A stretch of DNA of 64,000 bases from an uncultured Propionivibrio sp. (GCF_963666255.1 NZ_OY762655.1:434001-498000); one strand, 5' to 3'; shown: positions 8,443 to 18,039, counted from the first letter of the stretch. The notes: generated by a model from the letters alone, not told the origin. Translations and numbers: made by a program.

Positions 8443-10250
8443 GGCATAGCCTCCTCTCTTCGAGCGGAGAAATGCTTGCTGCATTGTTCAAATTCGGGAT
8501 GCGCCTGGTCGTTCGGCGACGGGATTGAGGCCGCGTCGGCAATAGTGCCAGTCGGAGGGGCGGTGCGCCTGATGGCAGCTTCGATGCGCGAAATGACCTC
8601 CGCCCAGTCGCCGGCGCGGACTTGTCGGAAAACCCGAACGCTGGGGTACCACGGAGTCCGTTCGACGGCGTCTTCCCAGCGCCAGTCCGGCGCGAACGGG
8701 AGCATCAGCCATACCGGTTTGCCCATGCTGGCAGCTAGGTGTGCGACCGCGGTGTCGACGGCAACAACGCCGTCCAACTGCGCGATGACGGCCGCGGTAT
8801 CCGCAAAGTCTTGCAACTCAGACCCCAGATCGACCGCGTCAGGTGCCATTTCGACGAATTCTCGTTGGCGCGGCCCGACCTGCAGCGAGACCCAGTCGAT
8901 ACCCGGAAGGGTCAGCAGGGCGGCCAGCGCATCCTTGGGCATGGATCGATTGATGTCGTTGCTGAATTCCGGCCGCCCGGCCCAGACGACGCCGAGACGC
9001 CGCTGCCGAGGTTGCCCGATCCGACTCGCCCAGCGGAGCACATCCTCAGGAATCGCCCGCAACAGCGGAGCCTGCAGTGGCAGCACCGAGTAGTCGAGCC
9101 CCAGGAAGTGGGGGAGGCTCAGCTGCGCCACGAAACCGTCGAGCGGCAAGTCGGTGCCTAGTTCGTCGGGATTGTTGGGCATGCACATCACCTGGATGTT
9201 CGTGCCCGCAAAGTTGTGCTCGAACAGGCGGACGAGAGGCTTATGGGCCTGAAATACAACATGAGCGGCCCGCTGGGCGAGCCGACGGACCAGGGGAGAG
9301 AACTGGATGGAATCGCCGTAGCCCTGCTCGGCGTACACCATCAGCCTCTGTCCCTCCGGTGCTTGGCCGCGCCAGCGCGGGATGGGCAGGAGGCGCCGCG
9401 CATCATGGGTCGGCTCACGCTGCCAGCGCCATTCGTATTCCGTCCAGCCTTCCTCAAATTCGCCGAGCGCCAGCAGGCTCAAGGCAAGATTCCAGTGACC
9501 CAGTTGGTAGGCTGGGCGGATCTCGACAGACATGCGATGACAGGGGACAGCTTCACGCGGGAAGCCGAGGTCGGTCATCGTCTTGCCCAAGCTGGTCAGC
9601 ACGTCGGCGAGCTTGTCAATCGCGCCAGTCGGAGTACCGGGAGGCAAGGGACGCTCGCCGACGAGATCGATCCCCTGCGGCACTAGCCGGGACTGGAATT
9701 GATCTGCGAAAGCAGCAAGGGCCGGGATGATGCGTCCGGCCAAGACGACGGCCTGAAATAGATACGGTATGCCGGCCCGGACGTCGCCCATCTTGCAGAG
9801 CGTTGTGCCCAGATTCGCTCTCGCCCCGTAGCGCAGTCCGTCAACGGCCAGCATCCGGCGACAGGTGTCGGCGGCTCGGGGCAGGTCGGGCAGTTCGTAG
9901 TAAACGCGGCTAAGATCGAGCATGACGTCCAGGGCCACCGGCAGCTTGCCCGCGCCTTCGAGGACAGCCGCCAAGGTTTGCAACAGCATCGGTTGGTCGG
10001 GCGCCAGCGCCACGGCCAGCCTGAGGCGGTCCTCGGCCTGGACGACGTCGTTACGCTGTGCCGCAATGATCGCCAGTTGGTGTTGGCAGAAGACCGTCAG
10101 GTGCGGGAAATCTGCCAACGCGAGGAAGGCGGCGGCGGCTTCGTCGAGGCGCCCCCGCGCGTGCAGATCGAGGGCACGTCCGAATTCGGGAACCGTCTTT
10201 CCCGCATCGGCGATCGATACAATGGCGAAAGGAGGGCTCTTGGTGTTCAT
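8439..10250 (-). CDS. TPR protein with C-terminal glycosyltransferase-like (GT9/HMW1C-like) domain
   Basis: This is a 603-residue protein between tpsB and tpsA. The N-terminal half holds TPR-like helices (ALDLHARGRLDEAAAAF, HWNLALSLLALGEFEEGW). The C-terminal half (about residues 270-560) resembles the GT-B fold of heptosyltransferase/SPINDLY-like enzymes, with VVAVDTAVAHLAASMGKPVW and MVYAEQGYGDSIQFSP. Proteins of this build often accompany TPS adhesins; in Haemophilus, HMW1C glycosylates the HMW1A adhesin. Glycosylation of the TpsA here is therefore likely but inferred. ATG 10250 is chosen because it lies five bases after the tpsB stop; upstream residues in the open frame overlap tpsB and look non-coding. 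Its end overlaps the tpsA start by 4 bp. Confidence 0.85.
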   Translation of the reverse strand: MNTKSPPFAIVSIADAGKTVPEFGRALDLHARGRLDEAAAAFLALADFPHLTVFCQHQLAIIAAQRNDVVQAEDRLRLAVALAPDQPMLLQTLAAVLEGAGKLPVALDVMLDLSRVYYELPDLPRAADTCRRMLAVDGLRYGARANLGTTLCKMGDVRAGIPYLFQAVVLAGRIIPALAAFADQFQSRLVPQGIDLVGERPLPPGTPTGAIDKLADVLTSLGKTMTDLGFPREAVPCHRMSVEIRPAYQLGHWNLALSLLALGEFEEGWTEYEWRWQREPTHDARRLLPIPRWRGQAPEGQRLMVYAEQGYGDSIQFSPLVRRLAQRAAHVVFQAHKPLVRLFEHNFAGTNIQVMCMPNNPDELGTDLPLDGFVAQLSLPHFLGLDYSVLPLQAPLLRAIPEDVLRWASRIGQPRQRRLGVVWAGRPEFSNDINRSMPKDALAALLTLPGIDWVSLQVGPRQREFVEMAPDAVDLGSELQDFADTAAVIAQLDGVVAVDTAVAHLAASMGKPVWLMLPFAPDWRWEDAVERTPWYPSVRVFRQVRAGDWAEVISRIEAAIRRTAPPTGTIADAASIPSPNDQAHPEFEQCSKHFSARREEAMP

Positions 10251-10255
10251 GTCGT

Positions 10256-11938
10256 CTAGAATCGTTTGACGGCCAGCAGCCAAGCGCGTGGCGCGCGGTC
10301 TACGTCCGAAGTGGGCTGCTTGCCGTCGCGCCAGGCGATGCTCAACTGAAGGCTGAGGGTCTGTGTGCTGCAAGCAAGTCCCACTCCATAACCTGCAAGG
10401 CGGCGCACGTTGTTGGTATCGGCAGCAATCGGGCTGTGGTTGCTCTTGCCTTGCGCGCCGTCGTAGAAGAGCGTTGCTTGCCAATCGCTATTGAGCGCAT
10501 AACGCAATTCGAGCTTGGCAAGCCATGCGTCGTCGCTCGAGGCCTCGCCCTGCGGATAGGCGCGCACCGCCTGTGCTCCGCCCAGAGCCATCTTCTCGGA
10601 GCTGTCCAGGTTCTTCCCGGCGGCCTGCGCCCGCAGGCTGGCGCTGAGACTGAAGTCGTCCGTCAGCCGCTGCAGGCGCGAGGCGTTCAGCGCGAGCTTG
10701 GCGTAATGGCCGGCGGTGCGATGGCCGGTTTGATCGAGCGCCAGATTCGTCTCGTCGAGTTTGAGCTTGCCCGTCACAAGCGCCAGACTGCCGCGATTCA
10801 GACCGCCGCCGCCGATGCCATCGACATGGTCCCCGGATAAGCCGAAAGTGAAGACGTCCAACTCCTTGCGGCTATAGGTGGACGTGCTGTCGATGTCGTC
10901 GTCGAGATGCTTCCGGTCGTAAGCAAGCTGTGCTTCAAGATTGGTTAGGCGCCCCCGTATAACGGGATGCAGCGCGTAGAGAGTGCCGATGGAGGCACGG
11001 CCGTGGGATTCGAGATTGACGAAATCCTTGCCGAGGCGGTAGCGCATCTCCGACCATGCCGCGCCTACCTGCGTGCCGCCAAGGCCGACGGGCAACTGCC
11101 AGGCGATCCGGCCGTAGTCCATGCCGGTGGCGGCGAGAGCGCGCACCACGAGCGAGTCGGACAAACCGGTGAGGTTACCGATCGCAAGACTCGCACCGGC
11201 GCGCCAGTCACCGATGTAGCGGTTGCCGTAATTGTCGAGTTCGACGCTGCCGCCGATGGCCGATTTGTTTGCAACTCTCACATCGAGATCGGTGGCACCG
11301 ACCGAGGCGCCCGGCTTTAGCGTCGATTGGACTTCGACGCCGGGGAGGTCGGAGAGCAGCAACAGGTTTCGTTCCAGCGCGTTGTCGGTGAGTGCATCGC
11401 CTTCCCTGAGTTCGGCCAGATAACCTGCGACGCGCGCATCGGCGAGCGTGCTGCGATTCTCGACACTCAGCTTGCCGAGTCGGCCTTCCAGTACGGCGAT
11501 TTCGACCACGCCATCCTTGATCTCTTGCGCGGGCAGATACGCGCGGGCGAGAAGAAAGCCGGCTGCCCGGTAATAACGGGTGATGCGCTGGGCGATCTCA
11601 TTGAGTTCCGTCAGCGTCAGCTCGTGGCCGAGGGAATCGGCGACCAGCGGTTGCAGTTTGTCGTCGCGAAAGGCCTTGGCGCCGGTGATACGGAGAGCCT
11701 TGACTGCTATCATCACCGTGGCGTCGAGTTTTAATGCCGATCTTGTGGGCGTGGTCGGTAGCGCCTCGCTGCCGCCGGGTGTCGCCGCAGGCCGAGGCTT
11801 GATTTCCTGAAGGATACTGCCAGCGTCCGGCGGCGCGGCAAGCGTTTGACCAGCGCTGCCGCCGGCTAGCCCAAGCAGCAGAACGCGAATGTAGTGCAAT
11901 GAACCGAAGCTTTGACGCATAGGCGAAACGGCTTTCAA
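10256..11938 (-). CDS. TpsB: ShlB/FhaC-family outer-membrane transporter
   Basis: The 560-residue Omp85-type two-partner secretion pore starts with a signal peptide (about residues 15-35, ending LAAPP). Two POTRA domains follow (about 75-230; LKLDATVMIAVKALRITG starts the first, GVVEIAVLEGRLGKL sits in the second). The 16-strand beta-barrel ends in a C-terminal phenylalanine (LLAVKRF). The LGGAQAVRAYPQGEA motif corresponds to the conserved VRGY loop. It secretes its TpsA partner through the outer membrane. First gene of the operon tpsB - TPR/GT - tpsA, with 5 bp to the next gene. ATG 11920 is an alternative start. Confidence 0.92.
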   Translation of the reverse strand: MKAVSPMRQSFGSLHYIRVLLLGLAGGSAGQTLAAPPDAGSILQEIKPRPAATPGGSEALPTTPTRSALKLDATVMIAVKALRITGAKAFRDDKLQPLVADSLGHELTLTELNEIAQRITRYYRAAGFLLARAYLPAQEIKDGVVEIAVLEGRLGKLSVENRSTLADARVAGYLAELREGDALTDNALERNLLLLSDLPGVEVQSTLKPGASVGATDLDVRVANKSAIGGSVELDNYGNRYIGDWRAGASLAIGNLTGLSDSLVVRALAATGMDYGRIAWQLPVGLGGTQVGAAWSEMRYRLGKDFVNLESHGRASIGTLYALHPVIRGRLTNLEAQLAYDRKHLDDDIDSTSTYSRKELDVFTFGLSGDHVDGIGGGGLNRGSLALVTGKLKLDETNLALDQTGHRTAGHYAKLALNASRLQRLTDDFSLSASLRAQAAGKNLDSSEKMALGGAQAVRAYPQGEASSDDAWLAKLELRYALNSDWQATLFYDGAQGKSNHSPIAADTNNVRRLAGYGVGLACSTQTLSLQLSIAWRDGKQPTSDVDRAPRAWLLAVKRF

Positions 11939-12015
11939 GACGTCTGTGTTCGTTACAATAGCTTGCCAACGTTATATGATCGTTAGGTCGTCGGCATAGT
12001 CAGGAGCCAGTCGCC
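11939..12015. promoter_or_regulatory. Divergent promoter region between tpsB and the BTAD regulator
   Basis: Only 77 bp separate the two divergent starts. The centre, around 11970-11986, contains AACG-N9-CGTT (AACGTTATATGATCGTT), a possible operator overlapping a -10-like TTATAT. CAGGAG precedes the regulator's ATG by nine bases. The compact layout suggests the regulator acts here, but no binding motif can be proved from one copy. Confidence 0.4.
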
Positions 12016-15000
12016 ATGCTCTCAATCTCCGCTTTCGGGCCGTTCGTCGTTACCTGGAATGGCAAGGCGCTTGTGCGGCCTCTGCGGGGCAGGATGGCGG
12101 CGCTGCTCGCCTACCTTGCGGCGGAGCAGGGTTCGCATCGGCGCGCGGCCCTGATCAGTCTGTTCTGGCCAGAAGCTGAGCTGTCCGCAGCACGCCTCAA
12201 TCTGCGCCAGACCCTTTTCCAGTTGCGCGCCCTGTTGAAGGAGGCAACCGGGGTCGATTTCATCGACGCCGGTCGCGACGTCGTCGGTTTTGCGCCCGCC
12301 TGTCCCGTTCGGATGACGGCGCTGGAGTTCGGCACGCCGTTGCCCGTCTGCTCCAAACACGACCCGATCCTATGTGCCGATTGCTTTGCCCGCCTGAGCG
12401 AATTGGCGCGCTATTACGTCGGGCCCTTTCTGGCCGACATGGTATTGCCAGAATGTCCGGATTTTGAGGAGTGGATGCTTTACAAGCGCGACTCACTGCA
12501 CCGCCGCGCCCTCGATTTGCTGATGCGCCTCTCCGATTGCCAAGAGCAGCGCGGCGACCGGCGCGCCGCGCTGGCCAGTGCCCTGCGCTACGTTGAACTG
12601 GAGCCCTGGAGCGAGGCGGGGCATCTGCGCGCGATGCGCCTGTATGCACAGGACGGCAGGTGCGAGGCGGCACTGGCGCAATATGAGACGTGCCGCCGTG
12701 AATTGGAGCGCGAACTCGGTGTGGCGCCCTGCGCGGAATTGCAGCGATTCGCTGAGGGCCTTTGCGTCGATGGCCTGGAGCGGACAGTCTCGACGGCAGA
12801 CCGGCGGCAAGTTACGGTGCTCTATTGCGAGATCAGCGCCGCCGAAGTCGAGGACCCAGAGGATGTGCTGGCTGTATCGAGCGGTCTGCAGGCGCGGTGC
12901 GCGGACATCATCCGCCGTCATGCCGGGCATATCGCGCAGGCATACAGCGGCGGTTTGCTGGCTTACTTCGGCTATCCACTGGCTCAGGAGAACGCCTCCG
13001 TTCTTGCAGTGCGCGTTGCGCGGATGCTGGCCGCCGAGGCCAGACCGGAACTGTCTGTGCGCGTCGGCGGGCACAGCGGCCTAGTCGTGACTGCGCCAGA
13101 ATCACAGAGGCCCGATGCGATCGGTGCCACGTCGGGGGTCGCCATTCGTCTGCGTGAACTGGCCGAAGCCGGTGACGTGGTCGTTAGCGCCGAGACACGA
13201 CGGCGGACGGCCGGATACTTCCTGTTCGCGAAGATCGGCAGGCGACGTCTGCGGGGTTCGCCGGAGCCGATGGAGGCCTTCAAGGTACTCGGCGAGACCG
13301 GGGCGCGACATCGACTTGCCGCTGCCGAGCGGCTTTCGCCCTTCACAGGGCGTACTTCGGAGTTGGCGACCTTGCTCGGAACCTGGTTGCAGGCGAGGCG
13401 CGGCAAGTGCAATGCGGCGCTCATTTCGGGCGAGGCGGGCATCGGCAAATCGCGTCTGGTCGATGCGTTGAAGCAGAGGCTCGGTGAAAGTTCGGGCATC
13501 GTGCGAGAACTGCGCTGTCTTGCCGAGACGAAGCGCTCCCCGCTACAGCCTGTTACGGCGCTTTTGGCCGAGCTTTGCGGTTTCCTTGAAGAAGACGATA
13601 TAGCGACACGCTTGGCGAAACTCGATATGTTCCTGACTGCATGTGTGCCGGGCTTGGCAGAGCGCAGTCGGTCATCAATCGCGCTGGTGATGGGGCTGGC
13701 AAACGAGGATGGCCCCGCGCCGGCAGCGGCATCCGATCGATCGTTGCAGGTTGCGCTCGAATTGCTGGCAGACGTCTTCTGCTCGTTGGCGACCCGACAG
13801 CCGATGCTGTTGGTGGTCGAGGACATGCATTGGGCGGACGAGTCAACGGTCGATCTGATACGCTCGCTCGTGGAGCGCCAAGCATCCGTGCCCATGTTTG
13901 TCTTGCTCACGGCGCGGCCGCAATGGCAGCCGGCTTGGCCGGGCCTCAACCTTATGCCGCTGGTACCGCTGGGTGACGCCGAGGTGCGTGCCCTGATCGA
14001 AACAATACGCGGCGATGTTGAGCCCGGGCAACTGGCGCGCATCGTCGCTTGCGCCGAAGGCGTGCCGCTGTTCGCGGAGGAACTCGCGGCGATAGAAATA
14101 GGCGCCGGTGAGTCATTCGAATTACCGGTGAATTTGCAGGATTTGCTCATGGCACGACTCGATTCGCTTGGCCCTGCTCGCAACCTGGCGCAACTGGCGG
14201 CCACGGCGGGCCGCGAGATCAAGATGGCGATGCTCGCCGATCTGTCCGGGCTGGCACCGCAGTCGTTGTCGGAGGACATCGATTGCCTTCGCCGTTCTGG
14301 GCTCGTGCAAGAGATGGCCGATGGTCGTCTGCGGTTCAAGCATGCGCTGGTAAGGGATGCCGCCTATCGATCGCAGACACGGGCGGTGCGCCAGGCAGCA
14401 CACCGGCGTGTGGCGGAAGTGCTGGAACGCAGGGGGAAATCCGCTTGGCAGAATGCGCCCGAGGTGTTGGCACAGCACTGGAGCGAGGCGGATGAGGCGA
14501 TCCGCGCGGTTCCTCTGTGGCTCGCCGCGGGCCGCCGTGCGGCGTCCTGCTTCGCTCACCGCGAAGCGATCGCACATTTCGAAGCGGGCACGACGCTGCT
14601 TGTGAAACTACCGGAGAGCACGGAAAGAAATCGCTGGGAACTCGGGCTGCTACTTGGGTTGGCACAGTCGGAACAAGTTGTCTGGGGTTATGGCCGAGGC
14701 CGCTCGGCCAAGCTGCAGGCCGATGCAGAAGCGTTGCTCGACCGTGGTGGCAGTGGAGCAGACTTGTTCAGCGCCGTATGGGGGATGTGGGAAGGGGCCG
14801 GATCGCGCGTCGATCACCGCGAGGCGGTGCGGCTGGCAAGGCGCCTTGTCGCCATTGCCGAAAGCGAGCGAGCGCCGGCTTTGTTTGCGCAGGGACACTA
14901 TGCGCTGGGTAACAGCCTATTCTGGTACGGTGATTTCACCGAGTCGCGCTGCCAGCTCGAGATCGCATTGGCGACATTGCCTGCCGCTGAAGGGGCGATG

Positions 15001-15660
15001 CTGTTGCGCGACAACTACGGGAGCATCGTCGCGGTCGGTATTCACGTCTATCTCTCCTGGGTGATTTGGCTGCAAGGCGATACAGAGCTTGGAGAAGTGC
15101 ACAGCGCCGAAGCGCTGGCGATTGCGCGCGCTTCCGGTGATGCCTACAGCCTAGCGTTTGCGCTGACGTTTGCGGCAACACTGCAACGCTGGCAAGGCAA
15201 TATCAAGGCAACTCTGCGACTGGCCGAAGAAGGTCGCACCGTGGCGTCGAACTGTGCGTCGGCTGTATTCGAGGCTGCCATGGGCATGACCTGTGGCTGG
15301 GCGGCAGCGATGCAGGGGGATGTTTCTGCGGTAACTGTGATAGAGCGGAGCGTCAATGCGATACACACGGCAATGAGCGCCGTGGTCGTGCCGCTCCTCG
15401 CACCTTTTGCCGAAGTACTACTGCACCGCGGCGAGTTCACCAAGGCGCTGCCGATTCTGGATGAGGCGCTGGTGCAAGTCGAGGCCAAGCAGGATCGTCA
15501 TTACCTCGCGGAGCTACACCGCATGAAGGGGGTGTGCCTGCTGGCACAAGAACAGCGGGAAGCGGCGCTCGTGAGTTTCGAGGCGGCGCTGGCGGTTGCG
15601 CGTGAGCAGAGGGCAGTCGCTTTCGAGCGACGGGCGTTGGCAATGATCGTGGCAGACTGA
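12016..15660 (+). CDS. BTAD / degenerate class III cyclase-like / AAA ATPase / TPR transcriptional regulator
   Basis: This 1214-residue signalling protein has a bacterial transcriptional activator (SARP-type DNA-binding plus BTAD TPR) region at about 1-250, a class III nucleotide-cyclase-like domain at about 265-430, a STAND/AAA ATPase at about 435-750 and TPR-like helices to the end. The ATPase has Walker A SGEAGIGKSRLV (near 470) and Walker B MLLVVEDMHWAD (near 596). In the cyclase-like domain the metal-binding aspartates are replaced: the usual LFCD is LYCE, and the usual LGDGxLAYFGYP is AYSGGLLAYFGYP. It therefore probably does not make cAMP. It is transcribed divergently from the TPS operon and is its obvious candidate regulator. 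Confidence 0.85.
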   Translation: MLSISAFGPFVVTWNGKALVRPLRGRMAALLAYLAAEQGSHRRAALISLFWPEAELSAARLNLRQTLFQLRALLKEATGVDFIDAGRDVVGFAPACPVRMTALEFGTPLPVCSKHDPILCADCFARLSELARYYVGPFLADMVLPECPDFEEWMLYKRDSLHRRALDLLMRLSDCQEQRGDRRAALASALRYVELEPWSEAGHLRAMRLYAQDGRCEAALAQYETCRRELERELGVAPCAELQRFAEGLCVDGLERTVSTADRRQVTVLYCEISAAEVEDPEDVLAVSSGLQARCADIIRRHAGHIAQAYSGGLLAYFGYPLAQENASVLAVRVARMLAAEARPELSVRVGGHSGLVVTAPESQRPDAIGATSGVAIRLRELAEAGDVVVSAETRRRTAGYFLFAKIGRRRLRGSPEPMEAFKVLGETGARHRLAAAERLSPFTGRTSELATLLGTWLQARRGKCNAALISGEAGIGKSRLVDALKQRLGESSGIVRELRCLAETKRSPLQPVTALLAELCGFLEEDDIATRLAKLDMFLTACVPGLAERSRSSIALVMGLANEDGPAPAAASDRSLQVALELLADVFCSLATRQPMLLVVEDMHWADESTVDLIRSLVERQASVPMFVLLTARPQWQPAWPGLNLMPLVPLGDAEVRALIETIRGDVEPGQLARIVACAEGVPLFAEELAAIEIGAGESFELPVNLQDLLMARLDSLGPARNLAQLAATAGREIKMAMLADLSGLAPQSLSEDIDCLRRSGLVQEMADGRLRFKHALVRDAAYRSQTRAVRQAAHRRVAEVLERRGKSAWQNAPEVLAQHWSEADEAIRAVPLWLAAGRRAASCFAHREAIAHFEAGTTLLVKLPESTERNRWELGLLLGLAQSEQVVWGYGRGRSAKLQADAEALLDRGGSGADLFSAVWGMWEGAGSRVDHREAVRLARRLVAIAESERAPALFAQGHYALGNSLFWYGDFTESRCQLEIALATLPAAEGAMLLRDNYGSIVAVGIHVYLSWVIWLQGDTELGEVHSAEALAIARASGDAYSLAFALTFAATLQRWQGNIKATLRLAEEGRTVASNCASAVFEAAMGMTCGWAAAMQGDVSAVTVIERSVNAIHTAMSAVVVPLLAPFAEVLLHRGEFTKALPILDEALVQVEAKQDRHYLAELHRMKGVCLLAQEQREAALVSFEAALAVAREQRAVAFERRALAMIVAD

Positions 15661-16110
15661 TCGCTTGGGTTGGCTGTAAGGATGATGGCGCTAGTTAGCC
15701 GTTGAGAAGCCCGGAGCAGCAGCGCCATTAGATTGGTGAGCCACAGTCGCTCGCGTCAAATCACCTCCCGCCACAACTGCCTCTGGATTGAGGATCGGCT
15801 CTTGGGTAAAGGGGCCGTACGCCCCCTGGAAGCGTGCTCCGAGTAGAGACGTCGGAATATTTCTTCAAAGCTGTACCGGCGCAAGAGGGTGAGGATTGTA
15901 GTTACAGGGCGGCGCCGATGGTTTCATGAGGATACTGAAAGCAGATGGTAAGAGATAATCTGGGTTCCTATCACATTGAGTTCGGCAGCAATCATTTGTT
16001 GTTAAAGTTTCTTTTGACTCCACACAAAAACCTACCGGTCGCCCAACGCGAGCAATGATGTCTTTCATCAACTCGAACCCTCTCGCTGGCGACAGTATTT
16101 GATGGGAATG
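15661..16110. other. Intergenic region, nothing recognised
   Basis: This 450-bp spacer lies between the BTAD regulator and the MarR-GNAT gene, which converge on it. A GGGGC-CGTAC-GCCCC hairpin near 15820 could help end the upstream transcript but has no T-tract. Small open frames here show no protein features. Confidence 0.4.
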
Positions 16111-17085
16111 TCAGCCGCGATGCGATTCCCGTACGAATCGTTGCTCAATCACTGTTGAACCCCATTGTTTTCCAGCGGCCTCTTCGGCAAGGACAAAGCC
16201 AACTGATTCATAAAGATGGCGGGCGGCATCCAGTCCGCCAAAAGTCCAAAGGAAAGTTTCATCGAACCGCCCGTCGATGTACTTCATCGCAGTATTGAGC
16301 AAGCGACGTCCAATGCCGGTTCCCCGCAAGCTCTCGTCAACAATGAACCAGCGTAGATGTGCGACGTTGGTTGTTGCATCGCCATCGACGACTACAGACG
16401 CCAGAGATCGCTCGTCTTCGACGTAGAGCCAGATTTCCTTATCACTGGCCGGCAACCTCTGCGCAAAATCAGCGAGTTCTGTTGCAACCTTGTTCTCGAA
16501 GAACACTCCGAATCCGGACGATTTTGCATAATATCGTGCGTGCAGGCTAGCAATGTCACCAATGCAACCCGCTATATATCCCTGGTGAATCCGATCATCT
16601 GTCGCTGGCGACGCTCGTTGTTCATTTGGGTTGTGCTCAGCAAGCGCATCCGCGTATAGCGACATGCAATGAATCAATGATTTCTGATCGTCGGGCGCTA
16701 GACGGCTAAGAGCATTTGAGACCTGGTTTGTCGCAAAGACGTCAATTCGGCTTAGTAGCTTCCTGGCGGTCTCTGTCAGAAACAAGTTTGACGAACGAGC
16801 ATCGCTGCTTGCAATTTCACGGAAGACCAATCCCTGTGATTCAAGTCTCGCAACCTGCCGACTTGTGTTTGATTTGTCCAGACGAAGAATCTTCGCCAAG
16901 TCGCGTGCCTGAATACCGGGGCAGTGCCCAATCTCAATAATTGCGTGCACCGCCGACGGAGAAAGATCGCTGTCTGCTATCGACGGCCGCATGAATCCTA
17001 GTTCACGAACCAGTTTGCGGGATTGCTCGCGCAGCTTGAGGATAGCATCGTTGCTAGACTGAAAATCAGGTGAGGACATAGCCAT
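16111..17085 (-). CDS. MarR-type regulator fused to a GNAT acetyltransferase
   Basis: The protein of about 324 residues joins two complete domains. Residues about 15-150 form a MarR winged helix (LSPSAVHAIIEIGHCPGIQARDLAKILRL, then DKSNTSRQVARLE as recognition helix). Residues about 165-315 form a GNAT fold with acetyl-CoA motif DESLRGTGIGRRLLN and the late AARHLYESVGFV helix. Fusions of this type are known and are usually annotated as bifunctional; the acetylated substrate is unknown. ATG 17085 is taken as start, with GGGA upstream; TTG 17091 and ATG 17079 are alternatives. Two palindromic boxes lie just upstream, indicating autoregulation. Confidence 0.9.
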   Translation of the reverse strand: MAMSSPDFQSSNDAILKLREQSRKLVRELGFMRPSIADSDLSPSAVHAIIEIGHCPGIQARDLAKILRLDKSNTSRQVARLESQGLVFREIASSDARSSNLFLTETARKLLSRIDVFATNQVSNALSRLAPDDQKSLIHCMSLYADALAEHNPNEQRASPATDDRIHQGYIAGCIGDIASLHARYYAKSSGFGVFFENKVATELADFAQRLPASDKEIWLYVEDERSLASVVVDGDATTNVAHLRWFIVDESLRGTGIGRRLLNTAMKYIDGRFDETFLWTFGGLDAARHLYESVGFVLAEEAAGKQWGSTVIEQRFVRESHRG

Positions 17086-17104
17086 CTGCAATCCCGAACA
17101 TTAG

Positions 17105-17139
17105 TTGCGATTGGCAACCAATGTAATTGCGAATCGCAA
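17105..17139. promoter_or_regulatory. Twin MarR-type operator boxes
   Basis: Two palindromes, TTGCGATTGGCAA (17105-17117) and TTGCGAATCGCAA (17127-17139), stand 20-50 bp before the MarR-GNAT start. The second is perfect (TTGCGA-A-TCGCAA); the first has one mismatch. Their centres are 22 bp apart, about two helical turns, so two dimers would bind the same face. The TTGC..GCAA form is typical of MarR sites. Confidence 0.75.
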
Positions 17140-17661
17140 CTTTTTCAAGTAGTGACGATGACAGCCGATGGACTGTCTGCACAGAGAACTCTTTAATGAC
17201 CGCTTTATAGCCCGACTTCCACGGGCAGAACGGCTGTCCGTGAGTTCTCGCGCCGGGTGGTCGCTCCACTCTGATACCTGTCGTTAAACGACTAATGTAA
17301 TGGATGGCGGCTTTGGGCCGATTCCGGCAGTAGCCTGAAGTGGCAAGCGGTTATTGACCACCATCAGCACCTTGTATGGTAGATAATCGTCGCATTGCCG
17401 CCCGACGCAGACCGCAGGCTCACGGCCGGCAGCCGGAATTGACCATTTGGCAAGTTTATGAGTAGAGCACTCTTTCATGCGTCTGCTCTGAAGAAAGGAC
17501 GACCGACTGGACGCGGCCGACGGCTCGTATTCATCGCACGTGACTGTAAGCTACCGTTTGAAGAGCAGCTCCGAACAGAAAATCCTTGCAGAGCAGGACT
17601 AGGGAGGAGCTGGGCTGGCCAGGTGCTATCATGTGCCGTGTCCTCAACTCTCCCTTGCAAA
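17140..17661. other. Intergenic region with degenerate repeat-like sequence
   Basis: No gene is recognised here. The sequence includes several hyphenated G+C-rich inverted stretches (for example ggctttgggccgattccgg near 17308) resembling dispersed intergenic repeats of beta- and gammaproteobacteria. An open frame runs through 17458-17661 in phase with the next gene, but its translation looks non-coding. Confidence 0.35.
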
Positions 17662-17922
17662 ATGATGTACGACGAAAATGACCTGATCTATTCGCCTTTG
17701 CAGCAAAAATACACCGCTGAAGGCAAGACTGTTGAAGTGTGCATTTATCGCATGCCTGATACTGGATGGACTCTGGAAGTCGTAGATCAGTACAACAACT
17801 CTACTGTCTGGGACAGTGAGTTCGATACCGATCAAGAGGCCTTCGATCTATTCCTTGAAGAAGTAGACGCGGAAGGTATCGAGGCAATGATTGGCCCCGA
17901 GCCCGGATCGTCAGTGCATTGA
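17662..17922 (+). CDS. Conserved small hypothetical protein
   Basis: An 86-residue acidic protein starting MMYDENDLIYSPLQQKY, with a central WTLEVVDQYNNSTVWDSEFDTD and a C-terminal acidic helix (FDLFLEEVDAEGIEAM). The layout is that of a family of short proteobacterial proteins usually annotated as hypothetical; I know of no function. The frame is open further upstream to 17458, but those residues are Arg/Pro-rich and unlike the rest, so the ATG pair at 17662/17665 is chosen. Soluble, no signal peptide. It stands alone at the left edge of the A+T-rich island. Confidence 0.6.
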   Translation: MMYDENDLIYSPLQQKYTAEGKTVEVCIYRMPDTGWTLEVVDQYNNSTVWDSEFDTDQEAFDLFLEEVDAEGIEAMIGPEPGSSVH

Positions 17923-18039
17923 TGTAGAGAAAAACAAGAGGCAGTTATCGAAGAGTTTGAGCGTCCGAATTTTTCTTAAAGCAGCTGTCATTCAAACCCG
18001 CTGACAGGCTGCAAAGGCCGAATTCAAGACTGAAGGGGG

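Noticed and set aside
12984-14339. 451-codon minus-strand open frame opposite the BTAD regulator
   Set aside because: Ser/Arg-rich composition without any domain; the plus-strand gene shows clear BTAD, Walker and TPR motifs.
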